A DNA stretch of 32,245 nucleotides, taken from contig CAJUFL010000046.1 in NCBI GenBank assembly GCA_910585605.1, positions 1 to 32,245 on the forward strand, written 5' to 3'. Made by a program: the position numbers and the translations under genes. Positions 16,037 to 25,066 of this stretch are shown piece after piece (the first letter of the stretch is position 1; each line of letters starts with the position of its first letter). Below the pieces are notes generated by a model that had not been told where the DNA came from, did not search any database, and saw nothing but the letters and a program-made list of their open reading frames with translations. The stretch is from an uncultured Lachnospiraceae bacterium. GTDB taxonomy: Bacteria; Bacillota; Clostridia; Lachnospirales; Lachnospiraceae.

Positions 16037-16477
16037 ATGAAAGTAAAATTATTAATTGCAGGCATTTGCATGGTGCTCTGCGGGATGCTGGTGCCGTTTG
16101 CGGAGGTGTCTGCGGAAGAATCGGAGATCAAGACTGCACAGCTTACGGACGAGGAGTTCCGGGATATTTTAGAGGTGCAGATCAGCAGTCTGGTAAGTAC
16201 ACGGGCGACTTCATATAGTCTGGACTGGAAGGTTCCGGCGAAGACGAGGTATGTGACGGGTTATTTTGAAAAGAGTAAGGATAGTACGGTACAGATTGTG
16301 GTCAATTTGTCAAAAAGCGGGAGGGCAGGTATTCTCCGGTTTAACGGAACAGCTTATTATTCGGAAGGGAAAAGTATTTCCACAAGCTTTAAGATTCCGG
16401 CAACGGACAGCTACTGCGTATTTATCCAAAATACCAACAGTGAATCCATTACATCAAAGGGCTATTATACAAGATAG
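16037..16477 (+). CDS. Small secreted protein of unknown function
   Basis: The 146-residue product starts at the ATG at 16037 behind AAAAGGAGGA (16021-16030). Residues 1-27 form a signal peptide (hydrophobic core LLIAGICMVLCGMLVPFA, ending VSAEE). The mature part begins acidic, then alternates hydrophobic and polar residues as in a small beta-sandwich (WKVPAKTRYVTGYFEKS ... GYYTR). I do not recognise the family. It lies between two terminators with its own promoter, just after a BlaI/M56 sensor pair, so it could be a target of that pair; no shared operator is visible to support this. Confidence 0.65.
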   Translation: MKVKLLIAGICMVLCGMLVPFAEVSAEESEIKTAQLTDEEFRDILEVQISSLVSTRATSYSLDWKVPAKTRYVTGYFEKSKDSTVQIVVNLSKSGRAGILRFNGTAYYSEGKSISTSFKIPATDSYCVFIQNTNSESITSKGYYTR

Positions 16478-16544
16478 CGGCAGTGTTTCCGGCAGCGGCA
16501 GAAAAACCGGAGGAAGCAGACACCTGTAAACGATAACAGGACAA

Positions 16545-16575
16545 AGGCAGGATATCAGGGATATCCTGTCTTTTT
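16545..16575 (+). terminator. Intrinsic terminator after the small secreted protein
   Basis: AGGCAGGATATC (16545-16556) pairs with GATATCCTGTCT (16560-16571) with one G-U, a short AGG loop and a TTTTT run to 16575. Confidence 0.85.
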
Positions 16576-16665
16576 GCGTTCAGGATTCGTGTGTTTAAAG
16601 CATAAAGTGCCAGTACACAGGGGTTTGTCAGGTATTTATAGACAGTGGTAATCTGGCCGGGAACG

Positions 16666-16674
16666 TGGTATGAT
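16666..16674 (+). promoter_or_regulatory. Possible extended -10 promoter of recD2
   Basis: TGG-TATGAT (TATGAT at 16669-16674) resembles an extended -10 and lies about 37 bases before the recD2 start. No good -35 is seen. Confidence 0.35.
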
Positions 16675-16710
16675 TAGGGCAGGAAGAATTGACAGAAACG
16701 GGGATCAGGA

Positions 16711-19011
16711 ATGGAACGGGAAGGAATTGTCTCTAAAATTATATATAAAAATGAGGATAACCAGTATGTTGTCTTTGCAGTGGAAACGGAAGACGGTGAA
16801 GATGAGACTTTTGTAGGATATTTGTCCGGCATTGAGGAGGGAATGTATATTCTGGCGAGAGGAGAATATGTAGACCATCCCAGTTACAATTTACAGTTTC
16901 GTGTGTCGGGGTATGAGGTGAAGATGCCGGATGATCTGGTGAGCATGGAACGCTATCTGGGTTCAGGAGCTATCAAGGGAATTGGGGAAATCATGGCAAA
17001 ACGGATTATCAAAAAATTTGGCATGGATACATTCCGGGTGATGGAGGAGGAGCCGGAGCGGCTTTCTGAGATAAAGGGAATTTCGGAAAGGAAGGCGAAT
17101 GAAATCGGCGTGCAGTTTATTGAAAAGCAGGCGATGCGGGAGGCACTGATATTTTTGTCCGAATTCGGAATATCGCCCAATCTGGCAGTGAAGATTTTTA
17201 ACGAATACGGGCAGAAGATGTATACGGTTGTAAAACAGAATCCTTATCAGATTGCAGAGGATATCAGCGGTGTCGGTTTTAAGATTGCGGATTCCATAGC
17301 TATGCGGGCAGGAATTGGAATGCAGTCAGATTTTCGCGTGCGGGCTGCTGTTCTCTATACACTGAATCAGGCAACAGGACTGGGACACATTTATCTGCCA
17401 AAGCCCCTTCTGGTAAACTGGACAAAGCAGCTGCTGGCAAAGAGCAGTGAGACTGGAGGACAGGGCAGAGATTCTTATGGATACGAAGAAAATCCTTTTG
17501 CAGTAAGTGGGGAAATCGTGGAAACACAGCTGATGAATTTACAGATTGAGGGCAAGGTGATATTCCGGGAACGAGACGGGGAGGTTATTATTTATGCCGC
17601 CAATCATTACCACAGGGAACTGGATGCAGCGAGAATCCTGTTAGAGACCAAGTCGAGGGTTAAGATTCCGAAAGATGCACTGGATATGACTATTTCATCC
17701 ATTGAGAAGACAGAGGAGATTACTTTGGATGAACTGCAAAAAGAGGCGATCCGGCAGGCGGCAGAACAAGGTGTGCTTGTGATTACGGGAGGTCCGGGCA
17801 CGGGTAAGACGACCACGATCAATGCGATCATCAAATATTTTGAACTGGAGGAGCTGGATTTGCTGCTGGCGGCACCTACCGGACGGGCGGCAAAAAGGAT
17901 GACGGAGGCGACCGGATATAAAGCACAGACCATACACAGACTTTTGGAATTGAATGGCGGTGTCTCTGGGGAAGATGGAAATGGAGGAGTCCGTTTTGAG
18001 AGGAATGCGTCGAACCCATTAGAGGCAGATGTCATTATCATTGATGAGATGTCCATGGTAGATCTTTTTCTGATGCATGCACTTTTGCAGGCGGTTATGC
18101 CGGGAACACATCTGATTCTGGTGGGAGATGAAAATCAGCTGCCGTCAGTGGGAGCAGGCAATGTTTTAAAGGATATTATCAGGTCGGGCTGTATTCCCGT
18201 GGTGGCATTGAGCAGAATATTCCGGCAGGAGGAAGGCAGCACGATTGTGGAAAATGCCCACAAGATTAATAAAGGTGAACCGATACGGATGGACAATAAA
18301 AGCAGGGATTTTTTTTATCTGCCAAGACAGAGTATGAAGGATGTGGCGGAAGAAGTGGGAGTGCTGCTGACCAGAAAACTTCCGGGATACATAGAATGCC
18401 AGGGAAAGGAAATCCAGGTGCTGACACCCATGAGAAACGGGGAGCTGGGGGTCGCCAGTCTCAATGGGGAGCTGCAAAGGGTACTGAATCCTCCGGGGGC
18501 AGGGAAAAAGGAAAAAGAATTAAATAACGGGACTGTTTTCCGTGAGGGGGACAAAGTCATGCAGATCCGGAATAATTATAAGCTTGAATGGACTGTTTAC
18601 AGTGAGAAGGGGCGTTTCAAAGCAGAAGAAGGTGTGGGTGTATTTAACGGTGATATGGGCATGATCAAAGAAGTAGATGATTACAATGAAGAACTGGTGG
18701 TTTTGTTTGACGATGACAAAGAAGTGAGATATCCCTATAATCTGCTGGATGAACTGGAACTTTCTTACGCAATCACCATACATAAATCACAGGGAAGTGA
18801 ATATCCGGCTGTGGTGCTACCGCTGTTCAGCGGTCCAAGAGTGTTAATGAACAGGAATCTGCTCTATACGGCAGTGACCCGGGCGAAACAGTGTGTAGTC
18901 ATTGTGGGAAATGGACGTCTGGTGGAAAACATGATACAAAACAATGATGAACAAAAGAGATATTCTTCCCTGGACCTCCGGCTGGCAGAGCTGGAGGCAG
19001 ATGGATTTTAG
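16711..19011 (+). CDS. recD2: ATP-dependent RecD2-like DNA helicase
   Basis: The 766-residue protein has the RecD2 (YrrC) layout: N-terminal OB-like region (about 1-75), helix-hairpin-helix region (about 80-190), then a superfamily 1B helicase core. Walker A GGPGTGKTTT is at about 360-369, Walker B IIIDEMSMVD at about 441-451, and the C-terminal motif HKSQGSEYPAVVL and YTAVTRAKQ at about 690-730. RecD2 unwinds DNA 5' to 3' without RecBC and acts in repair and replication-fork maintenance. The start is preceded by a weak GGGGATCAGGA. It lies upstream of comF, in the place that comFA (also a helicase-like ATPase) holds in B. subtilis, but it is not a ComFA. Confidence 0.92.
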   Translation: MEREGIVSKIIYKNEDNQYVVFAVETEDGEDETFVGYLSGIEEGMYILARGEYVDHPSYNLQFRVSGYEVKMPDDLVSMERYLGSGAIKGIGEIMAKRIIKKFGMDTFRVMEEEPERLSEIKGISERKANEIGVQFIEKQAMREALIFLSEFGISPNLAVKIFNEYGQKMYTVVKQNPYQIAEDISGVGFKIADSIAMRAGIGMQSDFRVRAAVLYTLNQATGLGHIYLPKPLLVNWTKQLLAKSSETGGQGRDSYGYEENPFAVSGEIVETQLMNLQIEGKVIFRERDGEVIIYAANHYHRELDAARILLETKSRVKIPKDALDMTISSIEKTEEITLDELQKEAIRQAAEQGVLVITGGPGTGKTTTINAIIKYFELEELDLLLAAPTGRAAKRMTEATGYKAQTIHRLLELNGGVSGEDGNGGVRFERNASNPLEADVIIIDEMSMVDLFLMHALLQAVMPGTHLILVGDENQLPSVGAGNVLKDIIRSGCIPVVALSRIFRQEEGSTIVENAHKINKGEPIRMDNKSRDFFYLPRQSMKDVAEEVGVLLTRKLPGYIECQGKEIQVLTPMRNGELGVASLNGELQRVLNPPGAGKKEKELNNGTVFREGDKVMQIRNNYKLEWTVYSEKGRFKAEEGVGVFNGDMGMIKEVDDYNEELVVLFDDDKEVRYPYNLLDELELSYAITIHKSQGSEYPAVVLPLFSGPRVLMNRNLLYTAVTRAKQCVVIVGNGRLVENMIQNNDEQKRYSSLDLRLAELEADGF

Positions 19012-19081
19012 ATGATGGATCTGCGCTTTGAAGCCCGACGGCTGAAGCTGCACTATGATAAATGACTGAAAAGGAGTGAAA

Positions 19082-19795
19082 GTGATTAATATATTATTGA
19101 ATTTACTGTATCCGCAAAGGTGTCCTCTCTGCCACAGAATCAGACCGTATGGGGAAATGGCAGCTTGCAGGGACTGTGTTGGAAAACTGAAACCGGTGGC
19201 GGCACCCGGCTGTATGAAATGCGGAAAAACGATAGAAAATGAATTGGAAGAGTATTGCAGGGATTGCAGGACCATCCCTAAGAGCTTTGAAAGGGGTTTT
19301 CCGGCATTTTTATATGAGGGGGCGATAAAATCCTCCCTGTACGAATTTAAATACAAAAATCAGCGGAATTACGCAGAATTTTATGCAGACAGTATTTTGG
19401 GGATTTATGGCAGGGAGATAAAAAAGGCAGGAGTGGATGGAATTATTCCAGTACCGGTACATCCGCGAAAAAGAAAAAAACGGGGTTACAATCAGGCAGA
19501 GCTGCTGGCGAAAGCTTTGGGAAAGCGGCTGGGAATCAGGGTATATTCCCATTATCTGGAAAGATGTGAGAATACAAGTCCCCAAAAAGAATTAAATGAC
19601 AAGGAGAGATTGAAAAATCTAAAAAATGCTTTCAAAATAAGACAAAATGAGATAAAATTAGAGAAAGTGCTTCTGGTGGATGATATCTATACCTCAGGGG
19701 CGACGATTGAGGCTTGTACGCGGGTACTGCTGCCGGCCGGAACGCATACGGTTTATTATACCAGTGTTGCAATAGGCAGGGGGTACTCCGGATAA
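19082..19795 (+). CDS. comF: ComF family phosphoribosyltransferase-like protein
   Basis: The 237-residue product starts at GTG 19082 after AAGGAG (19071-19076); the GTG at 19076 overlaps that site. A zinc-binding N-terminus (CPLC, CRDC, CMKCG, CRDC within about residues 14-64) is followed by a phosphoribosyltransferase-type fold with VLLVDDIYTSGAT at about 196-208 and the HPRKRKKRGYNQAELLA block near 125-140. ComFC-type proteins help in uptake of transforming DNA; the molecular role is not settled. No comFA or other competence genes are in the window. The next gene, yvyF, follows as in B. subtilis. Confidence 0.88.
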   Translation: MINILLNLLYPQRCPLCHRIRPYGEMAACRDCVGKLKPVAAPGCMKCGKTIENELEEYCRDCRTIPKSFERGFPAFLYEGAIKSSLYEFKYKNQRNYAEFYADSILGIYGREIKKAGVDGIIPVPVHPRKRKKRGYNQAELLAKALGKRLGIRVYSHYLERCENTSPQKELNDKERLKNLKNAFKIRQNEIKLEKVLLVDDIYTSGATIEACTRVLLPAGTHTVYYTSVAIGRGYSG

Positions 19796-19855
19796 TGATG
19801 GAACACAATATTCAATTTATGCAGAATCAGATGCAGGATAAAGGAGGATTATATT

Positions 19856-20257
19856 ATGGAAGTAAGGACATGTAAGCAGTGCAAGAGATTATTTAATTAT
19901 TTGAGTGGACCGCCGATCTGTCCCGGATGTAAGGCGAAGATAGAACAGAAATTCCAGGAGGTTAAGGAGTATGTCCGTGAAAACCCAAAGGATGGGATAA
20001 CGGAAGTAGCTAAGGCTAATGAGGTGAGCACGAACCAGATCAAGCGCTGGATCAGGGAAGAACGCTTATCTTTTGCAGAAGAGTCAGGCGTGGGAATTGA
20101 CTGTGAGAGCTGCGGCATCATGATTCGTTCAGGGCGTCTTTGCCAGAAATGTAAAGACAAACTGGTGGGAAGAGTGGATGAAATGTATGGCAAGAGTGAG
20201 TCAATTGTTGCAAAGAAACACAGGGAAGCAGCAAGGATGAGATTTTTGGATCAGTAG
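19856..20257 (+). CDS. yvyF: Flagellar operon protein YvyF (TIGR03826 type)
   Basis: The 133-residue protein starts behind AAAGGAGG. It has an N-terminal zinc-finger pair (CKQCKRLF ... CPGCK, residues about 5-25), a central helix-turn-helix-like segment (ITEVAKANEVSTNQIKRWIR, about 48-67) and a second zinc finger (CESCG ... CQKCK, about 83-100). This is the layout of the TIGR03826 family, found between comFC and flgM. Its action is thought to be regulatory, and the HTH-like region fits, but the target is unknown. Confidence 0.87.
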   Translation: MEVRTCKQCKRLFNYLSGPPICPGCKAKIEQKFQEVKEYVRENPKDGITEVAKANEVSTNQIKRWIREERLSFAEESGVGIDCESCGIMIRSGRLCQKCKDKLVGRVDEMYGKSESIVAKKHREAARMRFLDQ

Positions 20258-20296
20258 GAATATAAAATTTTTAGAAAGTTAAGATTTATTCAAATT

Positions 20297-20305
20297 TGGT
20301 ATAAT
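20297..20305 (+). promoter_or_regulatory. Extended -10 sigma-A promoter before flgM
   Basis: TGG-TATAAT (TATAAT at 20300-20305) is a full extended -10. It overlaps the -35 of the sigma-28 promoter that follows, giving flgM two promoters. Confidence 0.55.
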
Positions 20306-20328
20306 GTTTTAAAAAAAGCAGCCGATAT
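20302..20328 (+). promoter_or_regulatory. Sigma-28 (SigD) promoter of flgM
   Basis: GCCGATAT at 20321-20328 is an exact sigma-28 -10, preceded by 15 bases and TAAT (20302-20305), three of four matches to TAAA. B. subtilis flgM also has a SigD promoter, so the anti-sigma factor limits its own activator. Confidence 0.75.
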
Positions 20329-20427
20329 ATTTATTGAATCTATTTGATTAATGTGTGGCAAATGGATTTAATAAGTCCGGTTTGTGGGAAAAATATTCAG
20401 ACCGGTAAGAAGGAGGAAGGTGTAACG

Positions 20428-20715
20428 ATGCGAATTGGTGCGTATAATCAGGTTGCTCAGTTATATGGGAATCAGCCTGTAAAGAAAAATTATAACCAAG
20501 GTGCAGTTGGCGCTACATCGACAACTGATCAGGTATCCTTTTCCACAGTTGGAAAAGATATGCAGATTGCGAAAGCAGCACTTAGTGCTGTTCCGGATGT
20601 AAGAGAAGACCGAGTTAAGGCTTTAAAAGAGAGCATCGCAAACGGTACCTATCAGGTGAGTGCAGAAAGCTTTGCAGATAAGATTTTGGCTGCATATGAT
20701 GAGAAATCCTTTTAA
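20428..20715 (+). CDS. flgM: Anti-sigma-28 factor FlgM
   Basis: The 95-residue protein starts at the ATG at 20428 behind AAGGAGGAAGG. Its C-terminal half has the FlgM block (RVKALKESIANGTYQVSAES then ADKILAAY, residues about 62-91), which binds sigma-28; the N-terminal half is polar and probably disordered. FlgM holds sigma-28 inactive until the hook is finished and FlgM is exported or otherwise relieved. A sigma-28 promoter precedes it and flgN follows after a hairpin. Confidence 0.9.
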   Translation: MRIGAYNQVAQLYGNQPVKKNYNQGAVGATSTTDQVSFSTVGKDMQIAKAALSAVPDVREDRVKALKESIANGTYQVSAESFADKILAAYDEKSF

Positions 20716-20717
20716 TT

Positions 20718-20738
20718 CCGAAAGCATAATGCTTTCGG
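20718..20738 (+). repeat. Intergenic hairpin between flgM and flgN
   Basis: CCGAAAGCAT and ATGCTTTCGG form a near-perfect stem just after the flgM stop. GG follows instead of a T-run, so it is probably not an efficient terminator; it could protect or process the mRNA and set the flgM to flgN ratio. Confidence 0.55.
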
Positions 20739-20777
20739 GGTTGAACAGGACATTTGATTGGAATGAAGGAGAATCAG

Positions 20778-21293
20778 ATGGCAAGCTTAATTGAGAATTT
20801 AATCACGGCTTTGGAGGAAGAGAGCAGATTATATGAACTGCTTACAAAGGAGTCGATGGAGAAGACACCTGTTATCGTAGCAAATGACCTGGCACGTCTT
20901 TCTGAATCGAATGCAAAAGAGCAGAAGATTGTGGATGATATAACAGCGGTGTCTCATAGAAGAAATCAGGCGCTAGAAGAGATTGCAACCGTATTAGGCA
21001 AGGATGCGAAAACGATTACTGTTTCTGAAGCCATTCAGTTGATGGAGAAACAGCCAGAGTTTCAGCATCCTTTAATTTCTCTTAAAGACAAGATGATAAA
21101 ACAGGTGGAGAAGTTAAGGCAGGTGAGTCTCCACAATCAGGAATTATTGAAAGAAGCTCTGGAGATGACGGAATATTCCATCAATCTGATTCAGTCTGTG
21201 AGCCAGGCTCCGGAGACAGCGAATTACAGTAAAGGTTCATACAGTGGAGCTACGTTAGGAGGGAATAATCCCTCCTTTGATGCGAAACAGTAG
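20778..21293 (+). CDS. flgN: FlgN-type flagellar export chaperone
   Basis: The 171-residue helical protein starts at the ATG at 20778, six bases after AAGGAG (20766-20771); in-frame starts at 20754 and 20763 precede that site and are less likely. Long amphipathic helices (LIENLITALEEESRLYELL at about 4-22, later KMIKQVEKLRQVSLHNQELL) match the FlgN family. FlgN is a cytoplasmic chaperone that delivers FlgK and FlgL to the export gate, which fits the two flgK genes and flgL that follow. The last 30 residues are Ser/Gly-rich. Confidence 0.88.
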   Translation: MASLIENLITALEEESRLYELLTKESMEKTPVIVANDLARLSESNAKEQKIVDDITAVSHRRNQALEEIATVLGKDAKTITVSEAIQLMEKQPEFQHPLISLKDKMIKQVEKLRQVSLHNQELLKEALEMTEYSINLIQSVSQAPETANYSKGSYSGATLGGNNPSFDAKQ

Positions 21294-21324
21294 AAGTTGA
21301 CCGTTTAGGAAGGAGAACAGATAT

Positions 21325-23127
21325 ATGTCAAGCACAATGGGTAATTTTTATGTCGGTGTTTCGGGATTACAGTCCAGCCAGTATGCATTGAATATAACAG
21401 CACATAATATTACCAATGCGGGGACTGCGGGATATTCCAGACAGCAGATCATTCTTACGGACTTATCCTACAGTAATCTGGGAAATACTGCGATTGGTAA
21501 GAATCAGTCAGGTTTGGGAACCAGAATAGCGGATGTAAGGCTGGTCAGGGATCGTTTTCTTGATACCCAGTACCGTAAAGAAAGAGGACGGGAACAATTC
21601 TACCAGACAAAATACGATGTAGTGGCAGAGGTACAGCATTTTTTTGGAAAACTTGAGAGCAGTTCGTTCCGTTCTTCCATGGTGAATCTGTGGGAGGCAG
21701 CAGAGGAATTGCAGAAGGAATCTAACAGTATCGTAACAAGAAGTACTTACATTGCAACAGGAGTTACTTTTATAGATCAGGCGAATAAGATTTACAAACA
21801 GCTTACCGAATATCAGGAGAATCTGAACAAAGAGATTCAGGATCAGGTGGACCGGATCAACGAACTGGCGGATATTATTTTTGAATTAAATGAGAAGATT
21901 GTTAAGATTGAAGCATCTCACATAGAAAGTGCGAATGATTACAGGGATCAGAGAGATGCAGCGTTAGATGAGCTGGGAGGTCTTATTTCCATTAGTTATA
22001 GAGAACTGAATGGCCAGGTGGATGTATATGCAGAGCATCGCAGTCTGGTAAGTATGGACAGAGTTTATAAAATGGGTGTCAGAGAAGTCAGTGATACCTG
22101 TCAATATTATGTGCCGATATGGGAGGATGATCAGGCGGATGTATTTAATCTGTATGTTATCCCTAATTCGGATTCCATGACGGATATAGGTTCTCTCAAA
22201 GGAATCCTAATGTCCCGTGGTGACTGGCTTGCTAATTATACAGATATTCCGGTTGCACCGAAGGCACCGGTAAAACCTGTCCGGGATGATTTTGCAACGG
22301 ATGCAGAGTATGATCAGGCAATACTGGATTATCAGACAGAGTATCAGCAATATCAGGTGGATTATCAGCAGTTTGTTGAGGATCGGAATGATTACAATAG
22401 ATATTTGGAGCCGTATACCGTAAATAATATCATTGCACAGTTTGACCAATTGATACACGGTGTTGTGACGAGTATTAATGATATTCTTTGTCCGAATAAA
22501 GAGATTACTCTGAATGATGGAAGTACGATCAAGGTTTTGGACGAAGAAAAAGCCGGGTACGGTATGGGTGAAAGCAACCGGATTCAGGGAACGGAGATGT
22601 TTAACCGTAAGACTACACCAAGATATACGGAGCAGACTGTTACACTGGCAGACGGCACAACGTCAACGGTCATGGTTTATAATGAAGAGAATCCTGATGA
22701 TTATCTTTCCCTTTATACACTAGGTAATATAGAGGTAAATGATGAACTGATTAAGAATCCAAGTCTGCTTCCTCTTTCCAATCTTCAGGAAGAGGAACTT
22801 CAGACAGTAGCAGACCAGCTGATCGCAGTATGGACCGACAAATCGGCACGTTTAGGACCGAACAGTCTGGTGGATGTGGATTTTCTTGGATATTTCAAAG
22901 AGTTTGTGGGAGATTTTGCAAACAAGGGCAAGATGTATAACGGAATTGCAGAATCTGAAAATAAGGCAGCACAGGAGATAGATAACCAGAGACAGATGGT
23001 AGTTGGAGTTTCTACTGACGAAGAACTCAGCCATCTGATCAGATACCAGCAGGGATATAATGCTTCTTCCAGATATTTTACGGTAGTGTCAGAGATGGTG
23101 GAACATTTGATCAATAAACTGGGATAA
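21325..23127 (+). CDS. flgK: Flagellar hook-associated protein 1 (FlgK), copy 1
   Basis: The 600-residue protein has a FlgK N-terminus (YALNITAHNITNAGTAGYSR, residues about 18-37) and C-terminus (LIRYQQGYNASSRYFTVVSE, about 572-591). FlgK forms the hook-filament junction. At about residues 307-362 lies a Pro- then Tyr/Gln-rich stretch (PVAPKAPVKPVRDD followed by YQTEYQQYQVDYQQF) not expected in the conserved core. The gene is directly followed by a second, divergent flgK, so the junction may contain two proteins or one copy may have another role. AGGAAGGAG precedes the ATG. Confidence 0.9.
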   Translation: MSSTMGNFYVGVSGLQSSQYALNITAHNITNAGTAGYSRQQIILTDLSYSNLGNTAIGKNQSGLGTRIADVRLVRDRFLDTQYRKERGREQFYQTKYDVVAEVQHFFGKLESSSFRSSMVNLWEAAEELQKESNSIVTRSTYIATGVTFIDQANKIYKQLTEYQENLNKEIQDQVDRINELADIIFELNEKIVKIEASHIESANDYRDQRDAALDELGGLISISYRELNGQVDVYAEHRSLVSMDRVYKMGVREVSDTCQYYVPIWEDDQADVFNLYVIPNSDSMTDIGSLKGILMSRGDWLANYTDIPVAPKAPVKPVRDDFATDAEYDQAILDYQTEYQQYQVDYQQFVEDRNDYNRYLEPYTVNNIIAQFDQLIHGVVTSINDILCPNKEITLNDGSTIKVLDEEKAGYGMGESNRIQGTEMFNRKTTPRYTEQTVTLADGTTSTVMVYNEENPDDYLSLYTLGNIEVNDELIKNPSLLPLSNLQEEELQTVADQLIAVWTDKSARLGPNSLVDVDFLGYFKEFVGDFANKGKMYNGIAESENKAAQEIDNQRQMVVGVSTDEELSHLIRYQQGYNASSRYFTVVSEMVEHLINKLG

Positions 23128-23150
23128 AAGTATAGAAAGGAAGTGGAAGA

Positions 23151-25043
23151 ATGCCATCAACATTTTTAGGATTAAATACCGGTCTGTCAGGTCTTAATTA
23201 TTATCAGACCACGCTTAATACAACAGGACATAATATAGCAAATGCGGATGTTTTGGGTTATTCCCGTCAGACGGTGCTTTCCAAAGCAGCACAGGCACTT
23301 CGTGTACATAGTTCGTATGGAATGATGGGTACAGGTGTACAGACGACAGGGATTAAGCAGTTGAGAAATGTTTATTATGACACCAAGTACCGTTCGGCAG
23401 CTTCCCGGTATAATGAATATAGCGGTGCACAGGAGCAGCTGACCATATTGGAAACCTTTTTGAATGAACAGCTGTCAGAGACTGGATATACCAAGTTGTT
23501 AGCGAGACTGAACGGTGCAATGCAGGATTTGCTCAGCAGTCCGGCAGATGCGACATACCGGACACAGTTTACACAGGCTGCGAAGAATTTTACGGATCTG
23601 CTGAATGAAGTGGGAAATAATTACCGGAAAACGCAGGAAGATATTAACAACGAGATTACAGTTCATGTGGATACGATTAATTCGATTGCTTCCCAGATAT
23701 ATTCTCTGAATCAGCAGATTATCAATATTGAGACCAGAAAAGGAAATGCAAACGATTTGCGGGATCAAAGGGAACTGCTGGTAGATCAGCTTTCAGAGCT
23801 GGTTAATGTCAAAGTGATAGAGACACCGATTATGTACGGAACAGGAAAAGATGCCGTGGAATCAGGGGCATTCCGTTATGAGGTCCGTATCGGAGGTTCC
23901 CTGTTAGTAGATGAGATGGAATGCAGACAGCTTACGGTTGTGGCAAGGGAAGAAAAAATAAATCAGAATGATATGGACGGTCTTTATGATGTTTATTGGA
24001 AAGGCTTGAAGGATACAGTGGGAGAGAAGCTTAACTTCAACAGCACCAATATAACCGGTCGGATAAAAGGACTGTTAGATATAAGAGATGGTAATAATGC
24101 TAATCCATTTTCAGGAACTATTACTGATATGGCAACAAATACCGCTGATGGCTCTACGGCGACAGTCAGACTGTCAGAAGGTATAGATATAGATAAATTG
24201 AATCTTCCTATGAGCGGGACGATTACACTTAACTGTAAAAAGTATTATTATGAGAGCTGGGAAGCCGTTTATGATGCAGACGGCAAGTTGAACGATTTTA
24301 CCTTTAAGAATCTTACCGTGGAGGATGAGACTGGCAAGAGAGTACCGGCTGTTTTGGATGCAGCAACGGATAGAGGCAAAGAGGGTATTATGGGAGAACG
24401 GATTGACTGTAAGGGTATCCCATATTATATGACCCAGTTGAATGAGTTTGTAAGAACGCTTTCCAAGCATATGAATGATATCTTTACGGAGGGAGTAGAT
24501 GCGAACGGAGTGGCAGGTATGGATTTCTTCACGGCTCCGAATATTAACGGTGATGATTATGTCTTAACGGATAAAGCGAATCCACCAGCTACAGGAGATA
24601 CATTTACTTCTACAGGATCTAACTATTACCGTTTGACAGTTATGAACTGGTCTGTGAATCAGGAGATCATGAAGGATCAGTCCAAGCTTGTGGTGTCTTA
24701 TGAGAATGATATTGCACAGGGTGATCTGGAAGCAAAAGGAGTGCTGGAAAAAATGCTTGCTGGTTTGAGTGACCAGAGTATGTATTCCCAGGGTACAGTG
24801 GCACAGTTTTTACAGTCTGTGACTGATTCTTTTGCAGTGGATATTTTAAAATATAATTCTTTTTCCACCAACATGGGAGAGGTGGCTACCGTTATTGATA
24901 ATCAGAGACTATCTGTGTCCTCTGTTGATACCAATGAAGAGGCGGCAAATCTCGTGATGTATCAGAACGGATATAATTTGTCATGTAAGGTGATTTCTGT
25001 TATGAATGAGGTTTATGATAAGCTTATCAATCAGACGGGATGA
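23151..25043 (+). CDS. flgK: Flagellar hook-associated protein 1 (FlgK), copy 2
   Basis: The 630-residue second FlgK starts 23 bases after copy 1, with N-terminal TTLNTTGHNIANADVLGYSR (about 20-39) and C-terminal LVMYQNGYNLSCKVISVMNE (about 602-621). Similarity to copy 1 is concentrated at the two ends, the D0/D1 parts that polymerise; the middle differs and lacks the Pro/Tyr/Gln-rich insert. This is the more canonical FlgK. The terminal helices and LRDQRELLVDQLSELVNVKV block near 203-222 are typical. Confidence 0.9.
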   Translation: MPSTFLGLNTGLSGLNYYQTTLNTTGHNIANADVLGYSRQTVLSKAAQALRVHSSYGMMGTGVQTTGIKQLRNVYYDTKYRSAASRYNEYSGAQEQLTILETFLNEQLSETGYTKLLARLNGAMQDLLSSPADATYRTQFTQAAKNFTDLLNEVGNNYRKTQEDINNEITVHVDTINSIASQIYSLNQQIINIETRKGNANDLRDQRELLVDQLSELVNVKVIETPIMYGTGKDAVESGAFRYEVRIGGSLLVDEMECRQLTVVAREEKINQNDMDGLYDVYWKGLKDTVGEKLNFNSTNITGRIKGLLDIRDGNNANPFSGTITDMATNTADGSTATVRLSEGIDIDKLNLPMSGTITLNCKKYYYESWEAVYDADGKLNDFTFKNLTVEDETGKRVPAVLDAATDRGKEGIMGERIDCKGIPYYMTQLNEFVRTLSKHMNDIFTEGVDANGVAGMDFFTAPNINGDDYVLTDKANPPATGDTFTSTGSNYYRLTVMNWSVNQEIMKDQSKLVVSYENDIAQGDLEAKGVLEKMLAGLSDQSMYSQGTVAQFLQSVTDSFAVDILKYNSFSTNMGEVATVIDNQRLSVSSVDTNEEAANLVMYQNGYNLSCKVISVMNEVYDKLINQTG

Positions 25044-25054
25044 TCCGATATAAT
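25044..25054 (+). promoter_or_regulatory. Possible sigma-28 or sigma-A promoter before flgL
   Basis: TCCGATAT (25044-25051) matches the sigma-28 -10 at seven of eight positions and overlaps TATAAT (25049-25054). Neither has a good -35 at the right distance, so activity is uncertain. Confidence 0.3.
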
Positions 25055-25066
25055 ATATGGAATATG

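Noticed and set aside
19795..19875. 26-codon ORF overlapping the comF stop (TAATG) and the yvyF start
   Set aside because: It is short, contains the yvyF ribosome binding site within its codons and resembles nothing known; translational coupling is possible but unsupported.
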